From Dialister sp. UBA734 (lineage in GTDB: Bacteria > Bacillota > Negativicutes > Veillonellales > Dialisteraceae): DNA of 11,969 bases. The DNA is taken from positions 10,009 through 21,977 of the forward strand of contig DBLC01000004.1 in assembly GCA_002297935.1 (NCBI GenBank), given 5' to 3'. A model generated the notes under the pieces. That model worked only from the letters and a program-made list of their open reading frames with translations. It searched no databases and had not been told where the DNA came from. Position 1 is the first letter of the stretch; each line of letters starts with the position of its first letter. Below, in pieces: positions 1 to 5,260 of the stretch. The translations under genes were made by a program, and so were the position numbers.

Positions 1-17
1 CACTTCGCATTACGCAT
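1..17. repeat. Right-end remnant of the heptamer/hairpin repeat element
   Basis: The first 17 bases (CACTTCGCATTACGCAT) are identical to the last 17 bases of the right terminal repeat of the complete elements at 1098-1114 and 9028-9044. The window therefore appears to begin inside the right end of another copy lying just upstream of the argB ribosome-binding site, the same placement as the copy before argD. Only this end is visible, so the size of the copy is unknown. Confidence 0.7.
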
Positions 18-61
18 TGTTCCTAAAATTTCCATTTGAAAACCTAAAGGAGCTATATCGT

Positions 62-916
62 ATGAATACCACCAACGCCATTCGCGCAGAAATATTAAGC
101 CAAGCCATTCCTTACATCAAAGAATACACCGGGAAATGCATCGTCGCTAAGTACGGCGGCAACGCCATGACCGATCCGCAGCTGAAGAAAAATGTGCTGG
201 AAGACATCCTTCTTCTTCGCCTCATCGGTGTCAATGTCATCCTCGTCCACGGCGGCGGTCCGGACATCAATTCCATGCTGGATAAACTCCACATCGAATC
301 CCATTTTGAAAACGGACTCCGTGTGACTGGCAAAGATACCATGGAAGTGGTACAGATGGTATTGGCTGGGAAAGTCAATAAGAGTCTCGTGGCTGACCTC
401 ATCGCCCTTGGCGGCAAAGCGGTGGGCCTCTGCGGCATCGACGGCAACCTCATTCAGGTACACACCAAAGATGAAAAACTGGGCCTGGTCGGCGAAATCG
501 ATGACGTTCACACCGACATCATCTGCAACCTCTTAGCCGGCGGCTACATTCCTGTTATTTCTTCTGTCGGCGTCGATGAAAAAGGCCAGCCCCACAACAT
601 CAATGCTGACACCGCTGCCACCAAAATTGCCGCGGCTCTCCATGCGGAATGCTTGGTCTTCATGAGCAACATCGAAGGCGTCATGGCAGATCCGAAGAAA
701 CCGGAGACCCTCTACAAAGAACTGACTTTGCCTGAAGTGGAAGCCCTGAAAAAAGATGGCACCATCTCCGGCGGCATGATTCCGAAAGTAGACGCCTGCA
801 CCGACGGCCTCAAAGACGGCGTACAGAAAGTCTTCATCATCAACGGCGAAGTCCCCCACGCCCTCCTGATCGAACTCCTCACCGACGAAGGACTGGGAAC
901 CATGTTTGTGAAATAA
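62..916 (+). CDS. argB: Acetylglutamate kinase (ArgB)
   Basis: ATP-dependent phosphorylation of N-acetyl-L-glutamate, the second step of cytoplasmic arginine synthesis. The 284-residue product has normal family length and the amino-acid-kinase fold motifs: K30-Y-G-G-N near the start (phosphate binding), H63-G-G-G-P (acetylglutamate and phosphate site), G86-L-R-V-T, N179-I-N-A-D183-T-A-A with the catalytic Asp, and S236-G-G-M-I-P-K242. The N-terminal helix before K30 resembles the extension of arginine-inhibited hexameric forms, so feedback inhibition by arginine is likely (inference). An in-frame ATG lies at 17, but ATG at 62 is preferred because AAAGGAG lies about 10 bases before it and homologues begin here. 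argD follows after a 229-base gap filled by a repeat element; argJ/argC may lie upstream, outside the window. Confidence 0.96.
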   Translation: MNTTNAIRAEILSQAIPYIKEYTGKCIVAKYGGNAMTDPQLKKNVLEDILLLRLIGVNVILVHGGGPDINSMLDKLHIESHFENGLRVTGKDTMEVVQMVLAGKVNKSLVADLIALGGKAVGLCGIDGNLIQVHTKDEKLGLVGEIDDVHTDIICNLLAGGYIPVISSVGVDEKGQPHNINADTAATKIAAALHAECLVFMSNIEGVMADPKKPETLYKELTLPEVEALKKDGTISGGMIPKVDACTDGLKDGVQKVFIINGEVPHALLIELLTDEGLGTMFVK

Positions 917-958
917 TACCAGCTGTATCATTTGTCATTTATAACCCGACTCTTATGA

Positions 959-1114
959 GTGCGTAATGCGAAGTGCGTAGTGCGTAATGGTAGAAGGGGC
1001 GCACAATTCATATAGCGCCCCAATACCCCTTATTTATAAAATATAAAATTCGCGGCGCCATTTAATTTGATGCGCCGCACCACCATTACGCACTACGCAC
1101 TTCGCATTACGCAT
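959..1114. repeat. Heptamer-ended, double-hairpin repeat element, copy 1
   Basis: A 156-base MITE- or REPIN-like element between argB and argD. Its ends are a 31-base perfect inverted repeat (960-990 with 1083-1113), each built of degenerate heptamers (GTGCGTA, ATGCGAA, GTGCGTA, GTGCGTA, then ATGG). Inside lie two GC-rich stem-loops: GGGGCGC (996-1002) with GCGCCCC (1015-1021), and GCGGCGC (1052-1058) with GCGCCGC (1072-1078), separated by an AT-rich stretch. There is no reading frame inside, so any mobility would need proteins supplied elsewhere. A longer copy lies at 8830-9044. No clear target-site duplication is seen. Confidence 0.88.
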
Positions 1115-1145
1115 AAAAAACGAATTTCCTAAAAGGAGAATTATC

Positions 1146-2312
1146 ATGAATACCATAACACTTGACAAAGAATATATCGTCCACGCTTACAACCGGTATC
1201 CGGTTTGTTTCGTTTCCGGCAAAGGATCCATCCTGACCGATGACCAGGGTAAGGAATACATCGACATGGGCAGCGGCATTGGCGTTGATATTTTTGGTAT
1301 CGCCCATAAACCGTGGATGGAAGCGGTCACCAAGCAGCTGCACACCCTGAACCACGTGTCCAACCTGTTCTACACCCAGCCCGATGCCCAGCTGGCACAG
1401 CTGCTGTGTGAAAAGACCGGCATGAAGAAAGTGTTCTTCTCCAACTCCGGTGCCGAAGCCAATGAATGTGCCATCAAAGGGGCTCGGAAATATTCCATCG
1501 ACAAATATGGCAAAGATAGAAATGTGATCGTCACCCTCATCAATGGTTTCCACGGCCGTACCATCACCACCTTGGCTGCTACCGGACAGGACGTATTCCA
1601 CCAGAACTTCTTCCCTCTCACCGAAGGTTTCCTCTACACCCCAGCCAATGACCTGGACGCTTTCATCAAACTGTGCGAAGGAAATAAAAACATATGCGCT
1701 GTCATGATGGAACCCATTCAGGGCGAAGGCGGCGTACATCCACTGAATAAAGACTTCTTTGAAGGGGTTGCCAAGTATGTCAAAGAACACGACATCCTTC
1801 TGGTGGTCGATGAAGTACAGACTGGTAACGGCAGAACAGGCAAACTGTACGGCTACATGAACTACAACGTACAGCCAGACATCGTCTCCACCGCCAAAGG
1901 CTTAGGCGGCGGCCTTCCGATCGGTGCCACCCTGTTCAATGAAAAAACAGAAAACGTCTTCACCTACGGCACCCACGGCTCCACCTTCGGCGGTAACCCC
2001 ATCGCCTGCGCCGGTGCAGTTTCCATTATTTCCGAAATCGATGATGCTCTCCTGGCTGACGTAAAAGCCAAAGGGGACTACATCAAAAACGAACTGGAAG
2101 GAGCGAAAGGCGTCAAATCCGTAGCCGGTATGGGCCTCATGCTAGGCATCGAACCAGAAAAAGACGTTAACACCCTGGTTCCGAAACTTCTCGAAAAAGG
2201 CGTTGTGGTCCTCACCGCCAAAGAAAAAATCCGTCTCCTGCCAGCACTGAATATCCCTATGGACCTTCTGAAAAAGGCTGTAGCGATTATCAAAGAAGTA
2301 GTGGCAGAGTAA
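1146..2312 (+). CDS. argD: Acetylornithine aminotransferase (ArgD)
   Basis: PLP-dependent class III aminotransferase that converts N-acetylglutamate semialdehyde and glutamate to N-acetylornithine and 2-oxoglutarate in arginine synthesis. The 388-residue length is typical. Motifs in order: S99-N-S-G-A-E-A-N (PLP phosphate loop), F135-H-G-R-T, E189-P-I-Q-G-E-G-G, V221-D222-E-V-Q-T-G-N-G-R-T-G with the Asp that contacts the PLP ring nitrogen, and K251 in STAKGLGGGLPIGA as the Schiff-base lysine. The start is fixed by AAAAGGAG at 1131-1138. It follows argB in the same direction and ends just before a heptamer array and a strong terminator, so it is probably the last gene of the arg unit. Related ornithine or GABA aminotransferases are possible by fold, but the sequence and the argB neighbour favour ArgD. 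Confidence 0.95.
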   Translation: MNTITLDKEYIVHAYNRYPVCFVSGKGSILTDDQGKEYIDMGSGIGVDIFGIAHKPWMEAVTKQLHTLNHVSNLFYTQPDAQLAQLLCEKTGMKKVFFSNSGAEANECAIKGARKYSIDKYGKDRNVIVTLINGFHGRTITTLAATGQDVFHQNFFPLTEGFLYTPANDLDAFIKLCEGNKNICAVMMEPIQGEGGVHPLNKDFFEGVAKYVKEHDILLVVDEVQTGNGRTGKLYGYMNYNVQPDIVSTAKGLGGGLPIGATLFNEKTENVFTYGTHGSTFGGNPIACAGAVSIISEIDDALLADVKAKGDYIKNELEGAKGVKSVAGMGLMLGIEPEKDVNTLVPKLLEKGVVVLTAKEKIRLLPALNIPMDLLKKAVAIIKEVVAE

Positions 2313-2333
2313 GTGACTGGTGACTGGTGACTG
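2313..2333. repeat. Tandem heptamer GTGACTG x3
   Basis: Three exact tandem copies of GTGACTG begin directly after the argD stop codon (2310-2312), followed by a degenerate continuation to about 2347. The 7-base period is shared with the other intergenic arrays of this window although the unit sequence differs. This short array is not accompanied by an inverted partner. Confidence 0.8.
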
Positions 2334-2385
2334 GTGAACGATGAACGGTCATGCTTCCAACTGACACATACTGTTACATAAAAAA

Positions 2386-2418
2386 ACGCACTAGATATCC
2401 CTCTAGTGCGTCTTTTTA
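2386..2418 (+). terminator. Intrinsic terminator after argD
   Basis: ACGCACTAGA (2386-2395) and TCTAGTGCGT (2402-2411) form a perfect 10-bp stem with a 6-base loop, followed by CTTTTTATT. An A-run precedes the stem, so it may also work weakly in reverse. It separates the arg genes from the toxin-antitoxin cassette. Confidence 0.88.
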
Positions 2419-2450
2419 TTGTTTCATCCATTAATTTTCCCTAAAAGCGT

Positions 2451-2470
2451 ATAGGTTGAATTCATCCTAT
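2451..2470. promoter_or_regulatory. Palindromic operator candidate of the phd-doc promoter
   Basis: ATAGGTTGAATTCATCCTAT is a 20-base palindrome with 9 of 10 pairs matching, centred at 2460.5 and covering the -35 hexamer of the promoter below. Phd antitoxins bind short palindromes in their own promoter and repress together with Doc, so this is the natural candidate for autoregulation. Binding is inferred, not shown. Confidence 0.6.
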
Positions 2471-2484
2471 TATTAGTGTATGAT
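2456..2484 (+). promoter_or_regulatory. Sigma-70-type promoter of the phd-doc cassette
   Basis: TTGAAT (2456-2461), a 17-base spacer, and TATGAT (2479-2484), each one or two bases off consensus. Transcription would start near 2490, leaving a very short leader before the phd ribosome site (AAAGGAGG, 2491-2498) and the ATG at 2506. Confidence 0.6.
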
Positions 2485-2505
2485 AAAAGAAAAGGAGGAA
2501 CCCCT

Positions 2506-2748
2506 ATGAACATCAATACACAAAATCTAGTTTCCATAACCGATGCCAATCAAAATTTTTCTAAAGTAGCCCGCATGGTAGATGAACAAGGTCCCATTAT
2601 TATCATGAAAAACAATGCACCTAAATATCTCTTGATTCAATTTAACGAAGCCGAGCAAATGACCAATGCACCTACAGAAGATGTTTTATCCTTATCCAAA
2701 AGGATTATGGAGAAAAACCAAGTAGCCTATAAGGTCTTAGCCAAATGA
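2506..2748 (+). CDS. phd: Phd/YefM-family antitoxin
   Basis: An 80-residue protein that should neutralise the Doc toxin encoded next and repress their shared promoter. The N-terminal part (residues about 8-50) has the typical Phd/YefM pattern: V9-S-I-T-D-A-N-Q-N-F-S-K-V, an acidic and Gly-Pro turn (E27-Q-G-P), then beta-strands in IIIMKNNAPKYLLI; the C-terminal tail would wrap the toxin. An in-frame ATG at 2476 lies upstream of the ribosome site, so ATG 2506, 7 bases after AAAGGAGG, is chosen. Its TGA overlaps the doc start (ATGA), which implies coupled translation. The region is visibly richer in A+T than argD, suggesting acquisition by transfer. Confidence 0.88.
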   Translation: MNINTQNLVSITDANQNFSKVARMVDEQGPIIIMKNNAPKYLLIQFNEAEQMTNAPTEDVLSLSKRIMEKNQVAYKVLAK

Positions 2749-3137
2749 AAAAGCTCACAACAGAAGAGATTTTACTCATGCATCAAATGCTGATTGAGAG
2801 ATTCGGAGGTCAACAGGGAATTAGGGACCAAGGATTACTTGATTCTGCCATTCATGCCCCCTTTCAATCCTTTTCTGGCACCGAACTATATCCAACGATA
2901 GAAGAAAAAGGGGCACATCTCTGCTATGGGCTCATCATGAATCATCCTTTTATTGATGGAAATAAAAGGATCGGTGTTCACTCCATGCTCGTCTTTTTAG
3001 CTCTTAACCAAATCGAATTAACCTATACGCAAGAGGAATTGTACACCATTATTTTAGATGTGGCTTCTAGTCAAAAATCAGTTAATCAACTGTATCATTG
3101 GGTATTACAACATGAGTATCCTAAAAACATACTGTAA
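2745..3137 (+). CDS. doc: Doc-family toxin (Fic fold)
   Basis: A 130-residue death-on-curing type toxin. In the family, Doc phosphorylates elongation factor EF-Tu and stops translation. The Fic-fold active site is H67-P-F-I-D-G-N-K-R-I-G77. The Lys at position 74, where AMPylating Fic enzymes have Gly, matches Doc kinases, while D71-G72 is closer to ordinary Fic proteins than the D-A of phage P1 Doc. N-terminal helices (residues 5-38, with LLDSAIHAPFQSF) match the death-on-curing subfamily. Length is close to P1 Doc. The gene appears intact. It overlaps phd by four bases and has no strong ribosome site of its own, so its output probably depends on translation of phd. Which target it modifies cannot be told from sequence. 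Confidence 0.9.
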   Translation: MKKLTTEEILLMHQMLIERFGGQQGIRDQGLLDSAIHAPFQSFSGTELYPTIEEKGAHLCYGLIMNHPFIDGNKRIGVHSMLVFLALNQIELTYTQEELYTIILDVASSQKSVNQLYHWVLQHEYPKNIL

Positions 3138-3155
3138 CTCGAAAGGAGCTATACA

Positions 3156-3401
3156 ATGACAAAACTTGATGAAAATGGAAAGCCATTAGATAAATCCTAT
3201 CTAGAATGCAACCTGCCTCCCTATCTGCAAAAAGATATCGATGCTTTAATCGAAGGGCGCAAAGATAAAACTTGCTTGCATATCGATTGCCTAGAAGATG
3301 AAGTGTACGGCGATATCAATGCCTGCTACGTGGATGGTGTTATTTCAGAGGAACAAGCCTGGTACTTACGAGAAAAGTATTTAGGCATGGAAAGAGTGTA
3401 A
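3156..3401 (+). CDS. 81-residue acidic protein, partner of the HipA-like kinase
   Basis: No named function is recognised. The product is small and acidic, with four cysteines (C19, C40, C45, C57) and predicted helices around Y23-E33 and E64-L76; no membrane segment or signal is visible. GAAAGGAG at 3141-3148 precedes the ATG by 7 bases. It starts 18 bases after doc and its stop shares one base with the kinase start (TAATG), so it is almost certainly translated together with the kinase. From memory, similar short proteins sit directly before HipA/CtkA-like kinases in other gut Firmicutes. A role as antitoxin, adaptor or substrate of the kinase is inference. It lacks an obvious helix-turn-helix like that of HipB. 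Confidence 0.8.
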   Translation: MTKLDENGKPLDKSYLECNLPPYLQKDIDALIEGRKDKTCLHIDCLEDEVYGDINACYVDGVISEEQAWYLREKYLGMERV

Positions 3402-4273
3402 TGATGGATACGTATTACGATTTCACTACAGCTAAAACTGATTTATACAAAGGGTACCGGGGTGCCAATGGACAAAAGAAATCTGTTTTCTTCCAAGGTG
3501 AACGGTATATGCTAAAATTTCAGCCCGTAAAGAACGGAATTCCATCTAACAGTTGCATTTCTGAATATCTAGGCTGCCATATCTTTCAATCGATAGGTAT
3601 CCCTGCACAGGAAACCCTACTGGGGATCTATGCCGGAACGCCTGTCGTAGCCTGTAAAGATTTTGAAAACCAGGGAAAGCAGCTTATGGAATTCGCCATG
3701 CTGAAAAACAGCTTAATCAATAGTTCTCAAAATGGATACGGCACAGAATTATCTGATATTCTCTCCGCCATTGAAGACCAAGAACTGATTCCTGTTCAAA
3801 AACTCAAAGAATACTTTTGGAATATGTTTATTGTAGATGCTTTTCTAGGAAATTTTGATCGTCATAATGGAAACTGGGGCATGCTTGTTGATTCAAATAG
3901 AAATGAAGCCACTATAGCGCCCGTCTATGATTGTGGCTCCTGCTTATATCCTAAACCTACGGATGAACAAATTTCTCAAATTGTATCGTCGGAAAAGGAA
4001 ATCAATAATCGAATCTACGTATTTCCTACTTCAGAAATAAAAATCAATAATACCAAGATCAACTACTTTGATTTTATTTCCTCTTTGCAGAATGAAGATT
4101 GTACGGAAGCACTCAAACGAATAGCCCCCAGAATTGACCTATCAACCATATATGAAATAGTGGACCAGACCCCTCACCTTTCAAACATAAGGAGAGAATT
4201 TTACAAAATGATGCTTCAACGCCGCAAAGAAGCAATCATTGATTATACTATGAGAAAGTTGACGAACCAATAA
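3401..4273 (+). CDS. HipA/CtkA-like Ser/Thr kinase
   Basis: A 290-residue protein of the short HipA-like (CtkA) kinase family. A Gly-rich segment (G21-A-N-G-Q-K) precedes the strand carrying K39 (YMLKFQP, putative ATP-binding lysine); E55 lies in the following helix. The catalytic loop is N151-F-D153-R-H-N-G-N158, matching the HipA DRHxxN motif, and P175-V-Y-D177-C-G-S-C-L supplies the metal-binding Asp. The separate N-terminal subdomain of long HipA proteins is missing, as in CtkA. In the family such enzymes phosphorylate host proteins and can arrest growth; the target here is unknown. ATG 3401 overlaps the preceding stop; ATG 3404 is an equally possible start. It is the last gene of the AT-rich cassette and ends one base before the DUF4405 gene. 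Confidence 0.85.
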   Translation: MMDTYYDFTTAKTDLYKGYRGANGQKKSVFFQGERYMLKFQPVKNGIPSNSCISEYLGCHIFQSIGIPAQETLLGIYAGTPVVACKDFENQGKQLMEFAMLKNSLINSSQNGYGTELSDILSAIEDQELIPVQKLKEYFWNMFIVDAFLGNFDRHNGNWGMLVDSNRNEATIAPVYDCGSCLYPKPTDEQISQIVSSEKEINNRIYVFPTSEIKINNTKINYFDFISSLQNEDCTEALKRIAPRIDLSTIYEIVDQTPHLSNIRREFYKMMLQRRKEAIIDYTMRKLTNQ

Positions 4274-4274
4274 T

Positions 4275-4904
4275 ATGAAGAAACGAATTCTCTTGGACAT
4301 CCTGATGACCCTGGTCTTTGTGGTTCTCCTGGACTACCGGTTCATCAAAAACGCAGGTCACGAAATCATGGCGATTCTCTTCTGCTTTCTGTTCTATTTC
4401 CACTACCGTTGGAACAAGAATTGGTATCACAATCTCACCAAAGGCCGTTGGAACGGTATCCGAAAGCGAATGACTCTCATCAATGGACTGCTGCTTCTCG
4501 CCTTTGTCCTTGTCATGATGACCGGTGTTCTGATTTCCCATCACCTGTACTACATGGGCATCAAATTTCCCCTCTGGGTTCACCGCCTTCACCGCGTCGC
4601 TGGATTCTCCATGCTGATTCTCATCGGTCTGCACCTGGGCCTCCACTGGCAAAGCATCTGGACACAAATGAAACAAAAAATGCACCTGCCGCAGCCAGTA
4701 ATCTACCTGCTGCTCCTGGCCATCGCCGCCGGAGGTATTTATTTCTCCTGCTACTACCACATCGGAGGCCGCCTTCTCTGCATCCCCCTCAACCAGCTAG
4801 GTCGTCCGCCGGTGACTCTCGGCCTCTTCGTATTTGGACATTTGCTCATCATCGGGATGTATACTATTTTGAGTCATTACGTGGAAAAAATTTTGCGTCG
4901 ATAG
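4275..4904 (+). CDS. DUF4405-type multi-helix membrane protein
   Basis: A 209-residue inner-membrane protein resembling the DUF4405 (flavinylation-associated cytochrome-like) family. Hydrophobic segments are seen near residues 5-20, 28-44, 68-87, 106-122, 141-158 and 180-199. Histidines placed in or near helices (H29, H43, H103, H106, H120, H124, H189) could bind haem, which would fit a role in electron transfer; this is family-based inference. The Met start fits the usual N-terminus (MKKRILLDILMTLVF). No good ribosome site lies before it and it begins one base after the kinase stop, so it may now rely on transcription and translation from the cassette. Base composition is GC-richer than the kinase, more like argD. 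It faces the AGCS gene across a terminator. Confidence 0.75.
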   Translation: MKKRILLDILMTLVFVVLLDYRFIKNAGHEIMAILFCFLFYFHYRWNKNWYHNLTKGRWNGIRKRMTLINGLLLLAFVLVMMTGVLISHHLYYMGIKFPLWVHRLHRVAGFSMLILIGLHLGLHWQSIWTQMKQKMHLPQPVIYLLLLAIAAGGIYFSCYYHIGGRLLCIPLNQLGRPPVTLGLFVFGHLLIIGMYTILSHYVEKILRR

Positions 4905-4956
4905 AAAGGAAAGGGTATTGTTGAGAGAAATACTTTTGATATCACTGGCAATGAAA

Positions 4957-5139
4957 CCGCTTGATAAAAGGTTATGATTCTACTGATTTCATTCACCTAA
5001 CAAATAAAAAATACCGCTAACATCGGGTTATAAAGGGTTATGTTCTGCATGTATACAACCCTTATAACCTTGCTGTTAGCGGTATTTTTTATTTGTTAGA
5101 TAAACGAAGGCAGTTAGATCATAACCTTTTGATAAGCGG
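4957..5139. repeat. Nested large palindrome A (4905-5247 gap)
   Basis: Most of this 343-base gap is one nested inverted repeat. Outer arms 4957-4985 and 5111-5139 match at 23 of 29 positions; inner arms 4998-5022 and 5074-5098 match perfectly over 25 bases; a third stem (5026-5039 with 5057-5069, one bulge) fills the centre. The core GGTTATAAAGGGTTATG and the CCGCTTG..AAAAGGTTA motif recur in the palindrome at 6821-7069, so the two look like members of one dispersed family. No coding potential is seen. Confidence 0.8.
4998..5098. terminator. Bidirectional terminator between convergent genes
   Basis: The perfect 25-bp arms contain ATACCGCTAACA on the left and TGTTAGCGGTAT on the right, each followed outward by a T-rich run (TTTTTTATTTG) when read in its own direction. 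RNA from DUF4405 (+) or from the AGCS gene (-) would therefore fold a long stem ending in U-rich sequence. The central region is itself a stem-loop. Long for an intrinsic terminator, but its position between two converging genes fits. Confidence 0.65.
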
Positions 5140-5194
5140 ATTCCATATCAAATGACTCCATCCAAATCAGCAGAACTATAACCTTTATAATGTT

Positions 5195-5260
5195 GCGGCG
5201 CTTCCCAATTTTATGCGCCGCTACCACCATTTCTAACTTCTCACTACTCACTTCTCACTG
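5195..5260. repeat. Half copy of the hairpin element with a diverged heptamer array
   Basis: GCGGCGC (5195-5201) and GCGCCGC (5215-5221) repeat the right-hand stem-loop of the complete elements, with an AT-rich loop again ending in TTTTAT. After CTACCACCAT come four heptamers TTCTAAC, TTCTCAC, TACTCAC, TTCTCAC (5231-5258) instead of the TTACGCA-type units. The left half is missing. The array runs into the 3' end of the symporter gene and provides its stop codon. Confidence 0.75.

Noticed and set aside
17..61. Upstream in-frame start for argB giving 15 more residues
   Set aside because: It lies before the AAAGGAG ribosome site, partly follows repeat-derived sequence, and the family N-terminus begins at the ATG at 62.
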